From positions 2,108,001-2,172,000 of the forward strand of contig CAVUDJ010000019.1 in assembly GCA_963740215.1 (NCBI GenBank): a stretch of DNA of 64,000 nt. The letters run 5' to 3'. Source of the DNA: CAVVAL01 sp963740215 (lineage in GTDB: Bacteria; Actinomycetota; Actinomycetes; Mycobacteriales; Cryptosporangiaceae). Positions 1 to 9,210 of the stretch are shown in pieces; the stretch's first letter is position 1, and each line of letters starts with the position of its first letter. The notes beneath the pieces are model-generated. The model had not been told where the DNA came from, ran no database searches, and saw only the letters and a list, made by a program, of their open reading frames with translations. A program made the position numbers and the translations under genes.

Positions 1-82
1 CCCTGATCCAGTCGGTACGTTCTCCCGGGTACCAGTAGTACTTCGTGATGCCGCCGCTCGCAGGTCGCTCAAACCTTCCCAT
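1..82 (-). CDS. N-terminus of an unidentified gene running off the left edge
   Basis: An open frame on the minus strand begins at an ATG whose first base is 82 and runs off the window. The visible peptide is 27 residues, begins MGRFERPASG and contains KYYWYPGERTDW. A GAGGTGGG ribosome-binding site lies about 6 bases upstream of the ATG. A longer in-frame start (GTG at 127) lacks such a site. Too little is visible to assign a family. It could be spurious, but the Shine-Dalgarno sequence and the codon pattern favour a real gene. Confidence 0.4.
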   Translation of the reverse strand, partial: MGRFERPASGGITKYYWYPGERTDWIR

Positions 83-204
83 CTGGCCCACCTCGGTCTC
101 GGTACCGATGTCACGGAAAGTGTTCACACCATTCTGATGTGTAACCGGCGAGCGTGTAAATAGCGAATCGGAAGTAACTTAGGCGAGGGTAACCTGGCCC
201 GTTT

Positions 205-603
205 TCAACCAGTTGGGGAGGGCTCGCCGCGTGCTGCCCGGCGCGCGACCGCGGCAGCCCACCAGACCAGCGGAATCTGCAGCGGGAGGCGGGCCCAGCT
301 GGCCGCCTGGTAGGCGATGGAGCCGCGTCCGGAGTCGAGAGCCATCTGCACGTTCGCCGGGAACACCGCCACGAAGAGGGCGGCTGCCGCCCACCCACCG
401 AACCGCCGCGTGCGCGGGTGCGCGACGAGCGCCGCGCACGCCAGCTCTGCGGCGCCACTCGCCGCCACCAGCAGTTCCGGCTCGGGCAGCGCCTTCGGGA
501 TGATCTTCACGTACGGCCGGGGTGCGGCGAAGTGCAGCACCCCCGCCGCGGCGAGCACGCCGGCGAGCAACCACGGCGAGGACCGCTTCCATCGAGAGGA
601 CAT
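205..603 (-). CDS. DoxX-like four-helix integral membrane protein
   Basis: A 132-residue protein with four hydrophobic segments at about residues 11-27, 45-62, 71-90 and 108-127. The first helix is followed by a loop with KIIPKALPEPE. Size, helix number and the position of a conserved loop Pro/Glu match the DoxX/COG4270 family of small membrane proteins, whose biochemical role is unsettled. The ATG (first base 603) lies 12 bases after the stop of the upstream beta-propeller gene on the same strand, so the two are probably co-transcribed. In the raw sequence a frameshift lets the upstream gene read into this one. The apparent fusion is an artefact, because the conserved end of the upstream protein lies in another frame and stops at 615. 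Confidence 0.75.
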   Translation of the reverse strand: MSSRWKRSSPWLLAGVLAAAGVLHFAAPRPYVKIIPKALPEPELLVAASGAAELACAALVAHPRTRRFGGWAAAALFVAVFPANVQMALDSGRGSIAYQAASWARLPLQIPLVWWAAAVARRAARGEPSPTG

Positions 604-614
604 GCGGTCAGTCG

Positions 615-2555
615 TTAGAACGCGACCCAGTCCACTTCGGAGAGATCGCGTGAGGCGGGAGGCGCGCAGTCCAGCTGCTGAGACCGTCCACAGTGTCTCG
701 CCGATGACGATCGAGCGCCGGATCGAGGTGTCGCCCATGGTCGGCGCCGGGTGCCGGACAGTGCCACGCTCCGTGAGCTTTCCGTCCCGCCAGGAGAGGA
801 CGAGGGCGTGGCCGGACGGGACCGGGTACGGCGTGTCGAAGGCGACGTTCCTGTGCCCGTTGACCGGGACGACGATCGTCCCGTCATCCGGCCAGTACAG
901 GAACGCGTGCGGGTCGAACTCGACCTCGGAGCTGCTCTGCGCCATGTGGTGCTGGGCGATCCGCCGCGGCTGCGCCGGGTCGGAGACGTCGAACACTGAG
1001 ACCTGCGTGCCGAGCTGCCGGCCTTCGCTCGTCGCCTCCTGGCCGACGCCGATGAGCGTCTTGTCGTCCACGGGGTGCAGGTAGGCGGAGTAGCCGTTGA
1101 TCTTGAGCTCGCCCGTGACGCGCGGCCGCTGGGGATCGCGCAGGTCGAGCGAGTACACCGGGTCGGTCTGGCGGAACGTCACCACGTAGCCGCGGTCGCC
1201 GGCGAACCGGACGGCGTAGATGCGCTCGCCCTTGCCGAGCCCGTCGACGCTGGCCGACGTGTCCAGCGACTTCCCGCGTGCGGCCAGTACGTAGACCGTG
1301 CTCTCGGTGGTCTGGTCTCGCGTGCTCGTGGTGGCGACGCGCAGGTGACCGTCGTGCTCGGACATCGCGTACTGGTTGAGCAGCGTGCCCTGCACCGCTC
1401 CCGACGCCACGTGCCGCGGGCGGCCGGGCTTGGAGATGTCGAACTGGTGCAGCTCGGTGCCTCGGCGGTGCCCCGGCCGCGCGTCACATGCAGGAGGGCC
1501 TGGTGCGCCACGTACAGGCTCTTCTCCGACGCGTAGACGGTGTCGCCGTCGGCCACGACCGTCAGCGGGTCGCCGTCGGTGAGCGACGTCTCCAGGTCGA
1601 GCGAGTAGATCGTGAGCATCGACGTACCGGAGAACTCAGTCGGACGTACCACGTGGTCGCAGGGAACCCGGCCCTTCTCGGTGCGGCCGCCGCTGTCGAG
1701 CTCGTACCGCGGCAGCCACTGCTCCTCGGTCGACTCCTCGATCCGCCGCCGGTTCTCCTGGTCGACCTTCGCCGGGTCGGCGATGCCGTCCTGGTACGCG
1801 TACGGCACCCGCGGACCGGACCGCACGACCACCCTGGCGACCGAGCCGACGTGGCGGGCGTCCACGTAGGCGCCGTCCACGGTCAGCGAGCTGAGCACAC
1901 GCGGGCCGCCGTCCAGCTCGACCTGCAGCAGCGTCGAGCCCGGCTGCTCCGGGTACGGGAGGACCGGCTTCGAGAGGGCGCCGTCCGGCAGCAGCGACCT
2001 CTCGTAGCCGTAGCCACCGGCGCTCGCGATCACCAGCGCGCGGCTTCCGTGCAGCAGCAGCTGCGACGGGTAGGCGCCGCGGTCCTTCAGCGCCGCCGTG
2101 AGGCTCAGCGTGCTGGTGAGGCGGCGCGACGCCGCGTCGACCACCCGGAGCGTGCCGTCGACGATCGTGACGATCCGCTTCCCGTCGGTCTTGACCAGGT
2201 CAGCCTCGTCCACGCCGGACTCGTGGTTGTTGGTCCCGGAGTGCTTCTCGGCGCCCGTCAGTGACCCGCCCGGCGCCGAACTGTCCGGGGCTGCCGCGAC
2301 CGGGGCCTCAGGCACCGCGCCCCTGGCGGCGTCGTCTTGGGCGGGCTTCGAGTAGTTCCGTTCCCGTCCGCGTTCCCGCGCGGCGGCATTGCGCAGCGCG
2401 GCGAGCGTGTCGGCGCACGTGTCGAACGCGACGAGCGTCAGCTCGACGTCCGTGCCGTCGGTGCGCGTGATCGCGGTCGGGCCGGACGTGCAACCCGCCA
2501 GTAACAGTGCCAATGCGGCGATCGCTGCGCCGCCTGCCCGTGTCCCCATGCCCAT
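615..2555 (-). pseudogene. Secreted beta-propeller domain lipoprotein, frame broken twice
   Basis: The inferred product is about 646 residues. It has a lipoprotein signal peptide with lipobox LLAGC (Cys22), then a long secreted domain rich in repeated strand motifs such as VDEADLVKTDGKRIV and VSVFDVSDPAQP. This matches the actinobacterial and archaeal beta-propeller domain family (Beta_propel), of unknown function. The start MGMGTRAGG is chosen because it gives a normal signal peptide and clears the divergent PHP gene, whose GTG start is at 2608. The frame breaks near 1456-1465, where a missing C in a GTGCCCTCGG-like run would restore it. It breaks again near 648-655, where one extra base is present. 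The true C-terminus, ending SEVDWVAF, then stops at 615. Both breaks look like sequence errors. The gene is probably co-transcribed with the DoxX gene downstream. Confidence 0.8.
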
Positions 2556-2607
2556 CGGACGCGCCCGACCGCGCGCCGGTTCCGGCGAAGGTCGATACCG
2601 TACGAGG

Positions 2608-3639
2608 GTGGCCACCGCCGAACCCCGAGATCCCGTCGAGGACCTGCGCCGGATCGCCTTCCTGCTGGAACGCGCACGCGAGAAGACCTACCGGGTACGC
2701 GCGTTCCGTGGAGCCGCCGCGACGATCGCGAAACTCGACCCTGCCGAACTGGCCGCCCGCGCCGCCGCCGACACGTTGTCCAAGCTCAAGGGCGTCGGCG
2801 ACGTCACCGCGCGCTGTGTGGCCGAGTCGCTCGCCGGCGAGGTGCCGGTGTACCTGCGCCGCCTGGAGGCGACCGCGGGCCAGTCCGTCGACGAGGCCGG
2901 CACGGCGCTGAGGATGCTGCTCCGCGGTGACTGCCACACGCATTCGGACTGGTCGGACGGCGGCTCCCCCATCCACGAGATGGCCGAGGCGGCGCGCGAC
3001 CTGGGCCACGAGTACATGACGCTCACCGACCACTCGCCACGCCTCACGGTGGCCAACGGCCTCTCCGCCGAGCGCCTCCGCAAGCAGCTCGACATCGTGG
3101 CCGAACTCAACGAGAAGCTGGCGCCGTTCCGCATCCTCACCGGCATCGAGGTCGACATCCTCGCCGACGGCACCCTCGACCAGACCGACGAGCTGCTCGA
3201 CCGGCTCGACGTCGTCGTCGCGAGCGTGCACAGCCTCCTGCGCAGCCCGAGCAACGAGATGACGCCGCGGATGCTGACGGCGATCGCCAACCCGCGCGTG
3301 AACATCCTCGGCCACTGCACCGGCCGGCTCGTCACGGGCGGGCGGGGCACGCGCCCGGAGAGCGAGTTCGAGGCGGACGCCGTGTTCGCCGCGTGCGCTG
3401 AGCACGACGTCGCCGTGGAGATCAACTCGCGACCCGAACGGCTGGACCCGCCGAAACGGCTGCTGCGGCTCGCGGTCGAGGCGGGGTGCAAGTTCAGCAT
3501 CGACACCGACGCGCACGCGCCCGGCCAGCTCGACTGGCAGCCGTACGGGTGCGCTCGCGCGGCTGCGTGCGGGGTGGATCCGGCGACCGTCGTCAACACC
3601 TGGTCGGCCGACGAACTCGTAGCGTGGGCGCGGGGCTAG
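2608..3639 (+). CDS. PHP-domain metal-dependent phosphoesterase with N-terminal helix-hairpin-helix region
   Basis: A 343-residue protein. The N-terminal 90 residues resemble the helix-hairpin-helix region of PolX-type polymerases (KLKGVGDVTARCVAESL). The rest is a PHP hydrolase domain with the expected metal-binding motifs: HTHSDWSDG (His110, His112), TDHSPR (Asp141, His142), LGHCTGR (His236) and DTDAH (His303). PHP proteins hydrolyse phosphoesters, and stand-alone copies are usually annotated as histidinol-phosphatase-like or PolX exonuclease-like. There is no polymerase palm domain, so this is not full-length PolX. The GTG at 2608 is preferred to upstream in-frame starts because those run into the divergent lipoprotein gene. 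A cytoplasmic DNA-repair or nucleotide-phosphate role is an inference. Confidence 0.88.
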   Translation: MATAEPRDPVEDLRRIAFLLERAREKTYRVRAFRGAAATIAKLDPAELAARAAADTLSKLKGVGDVTARCVAESLAGEVPVYLRRLEATAGQSVDEAGTALRMLLRGDCHTHSDWSDGGSPIHEMAEAARDLGHEYMTLTDHSPRLTVANGLSAERLRKQLDIVAELNEKLAPFRILTGIEVDILADGTLDQTDELLDRLDVVVASVHSLLRSPSNEMTPRMLTAIANPRVNILGHCTGRLVTGGRGTRPESEFEADAVFAACAEHDVAVEINSRPERLDPPKRLLRLAVEAGCKFSIDTDAHAPGQLDWQPYGCARAAACGVDPATVVNTWSADELVAWARG

Positions 3640-3650
3640 GGTCGGGAGCC

Positions 3651-3824
3651 GTGACGGAGTCCCAGGTTCCGATCCTGCTCATGGTCGTGCTCGGCGGAGC
3701 GCTGGTCGCCTGGCTACTCCGGCGGTTCTCGCCAGGGATGCCGTTCACCAGGCGGATGGCCTACATCGTCGGCGGCGGGATCCTGATCGGTGGCGTGTTC
3801 TACGCCGCCGTCATGAATCGCTAG
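3651..3824 (+). CDS. Small two-helix membrane protein, unknown function
   Basis: A GTG-initiated frame of 57 residues starting 11 bases after the PHP gene stop. It has two hydrophobic segments (about residues 7-22 and 35-53) joined by a basic loop containing RRFSPGMPFTRR. Spacing and orientation suggest it is transcribed with the PHP gene. Its stop overlaps the convergent gene at 3811-4194 by 14 bases. I recognise no family. Confidence 0.55.
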   Translation: MTESQVPILLMVVLGGALVAWLLRRFSPGMPFTRRMAYIVGGGILIGGVFYAAVMNR

Positions 3825-4194
3825 CGGCTCCGCGCGTGCTCCCCGCCCAGAGTGCAGCGCCGCCGAGCAGCAGCAGCCCGATGACGCCGAAGGTGAGCAC
3901 GCGCGCCCAGCGCCAGCGGTAGGCGATGCCGTCGTTGACGCGGACGTTGACGGTGCGGCCGGCGTCCGACGGCGGCGCGCCGCGAATCTCGCCCGTGACC
4001 TGCTCGCCGTCGACGATCCAGCTGCCCAGGCAGGTCGTCTCCGAGCCGCGCCGCCCGGCACGCTCGGTGCCGCACGCCTCGACTACCGCCACGCTCTCCT
4101 CGCCGGACAGGTACGTGACGGCCTCCTTGCCGGTGAAGCCCAGGAATCCGAGCCCGAACACCGCCAGCAGCGTCGCGTACACAATGGCCTTCAC
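3811..4194 (-). CDS. Two-helix membrane protein with an extracytoplasmic cysteine pair
   Basis: A 127-residue protein with one hydrophobic helix near each end (about residues 4-20 and 100-118). The roughly 80-residue region between them is probably outside the membrane and holds two cysteines (Cys41 and Cys55) that could form a disulfide. The C-terminus is short. I do not recognise a named family. It is convergent with the small membrane protein at 3651-3824 and overlaps its last 14 bases. Confidence 0.6.
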   Translation of the reverse strand: MKAIVYATLLAVFGLGFLGFTGKEAVTYLSGEESVAVVEACGTERAGRRGSETTCLGSWIVDGEQVTGEIRGAPPSDAGRTVNVRVNDGIAYRWRWARVLTFGVIGLLLLGGAALWAGSTRGAASDS

Positions 4195-4514
4195 CCGACC
4201 AACCTAGCGAGGCGACGCACCTCGACCCCTCCGGCGCACCGGCACCCCGCAGGTCACGACACCGCCGTCCGCCACGACACGTAAGAGCGTCCGCCAATAG
4301 GGACGGTCGAGCGAGCCGGAGTCCAGGTGTCGTCCGGCAAGGCGGAGGAGGAGGTCATGCCGTTGTTGCATGGCCGCGATGTCGTGACACAGCGACAACG
4401 CCGCCGGGCGGCGGCTGGGCCCGGCGCAGCCGGCCAGTGCCCTATTGGTGGATGCTCTAAAGATTGAGGAGCGCGTCCCGATGGCGCAGCGTGGAACTTG
4501 CCCAGGGAGAACAG
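4195..4514. other. 320-base stretch without a convincing gene
   Basis: This separates the minus-strand membrane protein from the RibD-like pair and should hold the promoter of the latter. A 64-codon TTG-started minus-strand frame (4204-4398) exists but has no ribosome-binding site that I trust. I looked for an FMN riboswitch upstream of the RibD-like genes and did not see its conserved core. Immediately before 4515 there is an AGGGAGAA ribosome-binding site. Confidence 0.4.
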
Positions 4515-5192
4515 ATGGCCGCCCCGTACGTGCTGCTGAGCTGCGCGATGTCCGTCGACGGATACATCGACGACACCAGCGGCGACCGTCTGCTGCTCTC
4601 GAACACCGCGGACTTCGACCGCGTCGACGCCGTGCGCGCCGCGAGCGACGCCATCCTTGTCGGCGCCTCCACCCTGCGCCGCGACAACCCGCGGCTGCTG
4701 GTCAACTCGGCGGAACGCCGCGCCGCCCGGGTGGCCCGCGGCCTGCCCGCGTATCCGCTCAAGGTCACCGTCACCGGGTCCGGCGACCTCGATCCAGGGC
4801 TCAAGTTCTGGCACCACGGCGGCGAGAAGGCCGTCTACTGTCCCGACGGCGTCGTCGAGAAGGTTCGCGAGGCTCTCGGCGACCTGGCCACCGTCGTCGG
4901 CACCGGACGGACGCTCGACCTGCCCGAACTGCTGGCCGACCTCGCCGAACGCGGCGTCCACAGGCTCCTGGTCGAAGGGGGCGGCACCGTCCACACGCAG
5001 TTCCTCACCGCCGGACTCGCCGACGAGATCCATCTCGCCATCGCGCCGTTCTTCGTCGGCCAGCCCGACGCGCCCCGATTCCTCCGTCCCGGCACCTTCA
5101 CCAACGACCTGAACAACCGCATGACGCTCGCCGAGGTAAGGGCAGTCGGTGACGTCGCCCTCCTGCGGTACCTGCCCAAGGCACCCGCGTGA
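4515..5192 (+). CDS. RibD C-terminal domain-like pyrimidine reductase, stand-alone
   Basis: A 225-residue protein with the RibD_C/dihydrofolate-reductase-like fold. It shows SVDGYIDD near the N-terminus, GASTLRRDNP (substrate/NADPH loop) near residue 50, and LLVEGGGTVHTQFL around residues 151-164. In bifunctional RibD this domain reduces the ribosyl side chain of the deaminated pyrimidine intermediate to ribityl, using NADPH. Here it stands alone. Its stop overlaps the GTG of a separate deaminase gene (GTGA overlap), so the two halves of RibD are present as adjacent, translationally coupled proteins in reversed order. The ATG at 4515 is chosen for its AGGGAGAA site. With ribA at 7346-7981 the window encodes the first three steps of the riboflavin route, but no DHBP, lumazine or riboflavin synthase. 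Confidence 0.85.
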   Translation: MAAPYVLLSCAMSVDGYIDDTSGDRLLLSNTADFDRVDAVRAASDAILVGASTLRRDNPRLLVNSAERRAARVARGLPAYPLKVTVTGSGDLDPGLKFWHHGGEKAVYCPDGVVEKVREALGDLATVVGTGRTLDLPELLADLAERGVHRLLVEGGGTVHTQFLTAGLADEIHLAIAPFFVGQPDAPRFLRPGTFTNDLNNRMTLAEVRAVGDVALLRYLPKAPA

Positions 5193-5659
5193 CCGGCCGC
5201 CCCACCCCGGAGGACGTCCGCTGGCTCCGCCACGCCATCGACCTGTCCCGGAAGTGCCCGCCGTCGCCGACGGCGTACAACGTCGGGGCGATCATCGTGG
5301 ACGCCGCCGGGCGCGAGATCGCCAGCGGCTACTCCCGCGACACCGGCCCGCACGTCCACGCCGAGGAGTCGGCGCTCAGCCGGCTCGCACCCGACGATGC
5401 GCGCCTCGCGACCGCCACGCTCTACAGCACCCTCGAACCGTGCACCGAACGCCGCTCCGGGCCGCAGACCTGCGCCAACCTCGTCCTCGCCGCGGGCATC
5501 CCGCACGTCGTCATCGCCTGGCGGGAACCGTCCCTGTTCGTCGCCGACTGCCAGGGTGTCGAACGCCTCCGCGCGGCGGGCGTCACCGTCGTCGAGGTCG
5601 CCGAACTCGAACAGGCGGCAAGGACGGTCAACGCGCACCTGCGCGGCATCGGCGCCTAG
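5189..5659 (+). CDS. CMP/dCMP-type zinc deaminase, RibD N-domain-like
   Basis: A 156-residue cytidine-deaminase-fold protein. Zinc and proton-shuttle residues are visible as HAEE (His57, Glu59) and PCTERR...C (Cys85, Cys95), spaced much as in the deaminase half of RibD. The family hydrolytically deaminates amino-pyrimidines or related bases. It starts at a GTG overlapping the stop of the reductase gene, so the two products are likely made in equal amounts and act on the same pathway. Given ribA nearby, the likely substrate is the pyrimidine released by GTP cyclohydrolase II. A general cytosine- or guanine-type deaminase cannot be excluded. Confidence 0.83.
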   Translation: MTGRPTPEDVRWLRHAIDLSRKCPPSPTAYNVGAIIVDAAGREIASGYSRDTGPHVHAEESALSRLAPDDARLATATLYSTLEPCTERRSGPQTCANLVLAAGIPHVVIAWREPSLFVADCQGVERLRAAGVTVVEVAELEQAARTVNAHLRGIGA

Positions 5660-5672
5660 GCAGCGCTTGGAC

Positions 5673-7342
5673 TTAACGCGCGAAGGCGGTCAGGAAGCGG
5701 TCGCGGAAGCTGTCCATCTTCCAGACCGGCGCCTGCTCGCCGGGTTTGAGGCCGTCCTGCCAGCTCCACCCGGAGATGCGGTCCAGCACGGCCCGGTCGC
5801 GGGTGACGATCGTGATCGGCACGTCCCGGCTGGCCTTGTCACCGGTGACGATCGGAGCGGGCTGGTGGTCGCCGAGGAACACGAGCACGAGATCGTCGTC
5901 GCCGTACTTCTCCACGTACGAGACGATGCTTTCCAGCGAGTACTCGATGGACTGCCGGTACTGGCCGCGGACCTCGGTCGGGTTCCGCTTCAGCACGGAC
6001 TCCGGCCGGTAGCCGGGCCCCGACGCCATGGACCGGTAGACGGAGCCGTCGCCGACGTCCTTCCAGTCGAGGAGCTTGGGCAGGGGCGTCCACGGCGCGT
6101 GGCTGGAGACGAGCGGGATCTCCGCCATCAGCGGGCCCCGGTCCGCCTTCGCGCGCTCCAGGCGTTCGAACGCGGACAGGGTGTACTGGTCGGGCATCGT
6201 GGCGAAGCTGAACCTCGGGCCGCGATACCCGAGTTCCCTGGAGTCGTAGACCTGGTCGTAGCCGAAGAACTCCCCCTCCGGCCAGGACTCCGGTGATGCC
6301 CGGCATGACGCCGACCGTCCGCCAGTCCGCGCGCCGGAAGGCGCTGTTGAGGGTCATGCGGTCGCTGGCGAGGAGGGCGCGGTGGCGCTGCTCGTTGTCG
6401 ATCCACAGTCCGGAGAGGAGCGTGGCGTGGGCCAGCCAGCTGCCGCCGCCCGCCGTCGGCGAGGTGAGGAAGGCGCTCCGGGACGAGTACCCGGCCTCGC
6501 CCAGCCGACGGGTCCCGGCGTCGAGCACCGCACCGACCTCGGCGAACTCGGGCTCCTCGACCGCGTCGCGCCCGTAGCTCTCGACGAAGGCGAACGACGA
6601 CGTCCTTGCCGCGCAGTGCGGTCAGCAGCTCCTCGTCCGGGGTGTCGCGGAAAGCGTCGACGCGCAGCTCCTTGGCGAACGCCTGCTGGTCTCGGACGCT
6701 CAAGCCCACCTGGAGCGCGTGGCCGTACGCGAGGGCTGTCGCGCTCCCGGAGGCGATCGGCGCGCCGGGGGCGGCCTGCACGCCGGGCACGGCCAGGGTG
6801 AACCAGACCGCCGTGAGCGCGGCGACCACGCGGGTCGCGGCGATGCGGTGCCCGATCACGAGGCGGCTCAGGCGCACGACCGACAACGTCATGAGCACGA
6901 TCACGGCCACGGCGAGAAGCGCGGCGGCGACCGCGGCGCCGATCGCACCAGGGCGCCCGATCGCCGTGATCAGGAACGCGTAGGCGTCGTCGAACAGGAC
7001 CCAGTCGATTATCGGGTCGAACGGCCGGTCCCAGATCGCGAAGAAGCCCATGTCGAGTGCCTTCACGACGGTCAGCAGGCCGAGGGCCACTCCCGCGAGG
7101 ACGGCCACCACCCGCTTCGCCCTCCCCGGCACGACGAGTAGGAGGGCCACCCCGACGAGCGCCTCGGCCGGGATGCGGACGAACGCACCGGGCGTCAGAC
7201 GGCCGATCTCGTTCGGGGCGACGAGGGCGAACAGCACGAGCGCGACGGCCAGCGCCGTGGTCACCCATCTGAGGACACGACGCTTCCGGCTCGCCGGTTG
7301 ATCCTCGGTCGGCGGGCGCCGGAAGCGGGAGAAGAAGGACAT
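5673..7342 (-). pseudogene. Membrane-anchored sulfatase/phosphoethanolamine-transferase-like enzyme, frame broken twice
   Basis: The inferred product is about 555 residues. The first 190 contain five hydrophobic helices. The rest is an alkaline-phosphatase-superfamily sulfatase domain on the outer face, with VVFAFVESYGR, SWLAHATLLSGL and VFLGDHQPAP, the last providing late metal ligands. LtaS- and sulfatase-type enzymes of this shape transfer or remove phospho- or sulfo-groups on exported glycolipids or polymers. The frame breaks near 6594 (one extra base after GCGAA) and at 6285-6286 (GCCAGAC read as GCCAGGAC). Removing those bases gives a continuous protein. Its ATG at 7342 lies 3 bases after the ribA stop, so it belongs to the same minus-strand operon. 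Confidence 0.8.
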
Positions 7343-7345
7343 GGG

Positions 7346-7981
7346 TCAGCTGACAAACGGGAGGTCGGACGGGCGGGCGGCGCGGTTGGCCTTCGCCGCC
7401 AGGTAGCCGGCGTTGGCCGGCGACAGGTACACGCCGGTCGGCACGCATTCGACCACCTTCACCCCGAGCTGGTCGAGCTGTTCGGCCTTGTCCGGGTTGT
7501 TGCTCAGCAGCGCGATGCGCTCCACGCCCAGGGCGCCCAGCATCTGGGCGGCGGCGGTGTAGTCGCGCTCGTCCTCAGCGTGGCCGAGGGCGACGTTCGC
7601 CTCGTAGGTGTCCATGCCGGCGTCCTGCAGCGCGTACGCGTCGAGCTTGGTGTACAGGCCGATGCCGCGGCCCTCCTGCCGCAGGTACAGCAGGACGCCG
7701 CCCACATCAGCGATGCGCTCGACGGCCTCGCGCAGCTGCGGGCCGCAGTCGCACCGCTGGCTGCCGAACACGTCGCCGGTCAGGCACTCGCTGTGCGGGC
7801 GGACGAGCGGCGCGGGACCGCCCGCTGAGCCGGTCCAGTCGCCGAGGCCGAACGCGACGTGTTCGCGGTCGTCCACCAACCCGTCGAAGGTGAACACGCG
7901 CGCGGTCGTGGCGAATCCGTCGGGGAACCGGAGCGGCACGGTCACCTGCCGCCGGACAGTTGCTTCGGGCAGCTCAACCAC
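7346..7981 (-). CDS. ribA: GTP cyclohydrolase II
   Basis: A 211-residue enzyme that opens GTP to 2,5-diamino-6-ribosylamino-4-pyrimidinone phosphate, formate and pyrophosphate. The zinc site is visible as HSECLTGD and RCDCG. LRQEGRGIGL is the GTP-binding loop. The tyrosine of LDAYALQD is retained, as in canonical enzymes, unlike the Tyr-to-Met variant known from one Streptomyces coelicolor paralogue that stops at a formyl intermediate. I place the start at the GTG with first base 7981, because AGGAAGG sits 8 bases upstream. A GTG at 7990 is too close to that site. There is no DHBP-synthase half. It overlaps the end of the flippase gene upstream and precedes the sulfatase, consistent with one operon. 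Confidence 0.92.
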   Translation of the reverse strand: MVELPEATVRRQVTVPLRFPDGFATTARVFTFDGLVDDREHVAFGLGDWTGSAGGPAPLVRPHSECLTGDVFGSQRCDCGPQLREAVERIADVGGVLLYLRQEGRGIGLYTKLDAYALQDAGMDTYEANVALGHAEDERDYTAAAQMLGALGVERIALLSNNPDKAEQLDQLGVKVVECVPTGVYLSPANAGYLAAKANRAARPSDLPFVS

Positions 7982-9151
7982 TGACAGCACCTTCCTGCGA
8001 AGCGGGTACGCGGGTCCGCCGGGCCACCAGCACGGCTGCGCCGGGGAGGCTCGCGACGAGCACCAGCGCCCCGTACACCACCGCGGTGGCGACTCCTTGA
8101 GTGGCGGTCAGTCCGGCGGCGCCGAACGCCCACGCGGCCACGCCCTCACGCGGCCCGAACCCGCCGACGTTCAACGGCAACGCCATGGCGAGGAAAGCCA
8201 GCAACGTGAGCGGCACCAGCTGGGACAGCGGCGCAACCGAGCCCGCAGTGTAAGCCGCGATCACGAACGTCGCCAGGTGACCCGACACGACCACGGCGGA
8301 CGCGAGCACGATGCGCGGCCACGTCCGGCGCGCGAGCAGCCCGTCGCGGATGTCGGCTCTTCGCCGTGCGCAGCGCCCGGATCCGACCGCGAGAGCGCCG
8401 CCCCGCGGCAGCGCCCAGGCCAGAAGCACGGCGCCGAGCGCGACCGCCGCCGTGATCGCGATCACAGCCGGCATGTACGACCGCACCGGCGACGGGAACG
8501 CGAACAGCACGACCATCGCCATGACGACCATGCACGAGCTGGCCGGCGGTGCGCTCCCAGACCACCGCGCGGATGCCCCGGCCGACGTCGCCGGAGTCCC
8601 GCCCGTGGCTCACGGCGCGGTGCACGTCGCCGAGCACCCCGCCGGGGAGCGTCGCGTTCAGGAACACCGCCCGGTAGCAGTTCGCCACCGCGGTACCCAG
8701 CGGCAGCCGGACACCGAGGCCGCCGGCGACCAGGCTCCAACGCCAGGCGGAGCACACCGTGGTCAGCACGCCGATGCCGAGCGCCGCCGCGAGGGCCCAG
8801 CCGTCGATCATGCTCAGCCCGTCGAGGAACGGACCGGTGCCGAGCCGCCACAGCAGGAAGCCGAGGATGCCCAGGCCGGCGAGCGGCCGTGCCCACGCCC
8901 AGAACGGCCGGGTCGCGGGCGCGGCCGAGCGGGTCAGGCGGGCGCGGCCGGGCTGGGTCGCGGGCGCGGCCGGGCGGGTCGCGGCGGGCGCCGGCCGGGC
9001 GGGTGATGGCAGGCACGACCGGCGCCAGTCGTTCCAGAGCAGGCAGTGCGGGTGCCAGCGTCAGTCGAGGTGCTGCGGGTGCCGGTGTCGCGGGTGTCAG
9101 CACAGGTGCCGCGAGTGCCAGTGCCGGTGTCGGTGCCGGTGCGCTGAGCAA
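7974..9151 (-). pseudogene. Flippase-like (lysylphosphatidylglycerol-synthase TM-type) membrane protein, frame broken twice
   Basis: The inferred product is an integral membrane protein of about 390 residues with multiple helices. It carries the family motifs WRWSLVAGGLG, NCYRAVFLNATLPGGVLGDV and NVGGFGPREG of the UPF0104/LPG-synthase transmembrane group. Members flip or hand over lipid-linked precursors. Start: a TTG at 9151 preceded by AGAGGGAG opens a Pro/Ala-rich N-terminus. The frame must shift once inside the low-complexity stretch 8912-9060 and once near 8530, where an extra A is inserted. The N-terminal extension is the least certain part. Its stop overlaps the ribA start, implying translational coupling. 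Confidence 0.72.
8911..9145. repeat. Low-complexity GC-rich repeats in the 5' part of the flippase-like gene
   Basis: The 17-mer GGTCGCGGGCGCGGCCG occurs exactly at 8911-8927 and 8956-8972, 45 bases apart, with degenerate copies between and after. From about 9060 to 9145 the sequence becomes short GGTGCC/GGTGTC-type repeats. On the coding (minus) strand this gives a Pro/Ala/Arg-rich N-terminal tail. A frame change must occur here, so the repeat may be mis-sequenced or naturally length-variable. Confidence 0.6.
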
Positions 9152-9210
9152 CGTGTCTCCCTCTTAAAGAACATCCTCTTGGCAGACACGAGCCACAGGG
9201 GCCGGGGGGT

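Noticed and set aside
205..1410. Apparent fusion of the beta-propeller lipoprotein to the DoxX-like protein
   Set aside because: The conserved lipoprotein C-terminus lies in another frame and stops at 615. The DoxX ATG is independent. A one-base insertion causes the read-through.
4204..4398. 64-codon minus-strand frame
   Set aside because: TTG start without a ribosome-binding site and no family resemblance. Not supported as a gene.
4195..4514. FMN riboswitch upstream of the RibD-like genes
   Set aside because: The conserved core of the FMN aptamer could not be found in this interval on either strand.
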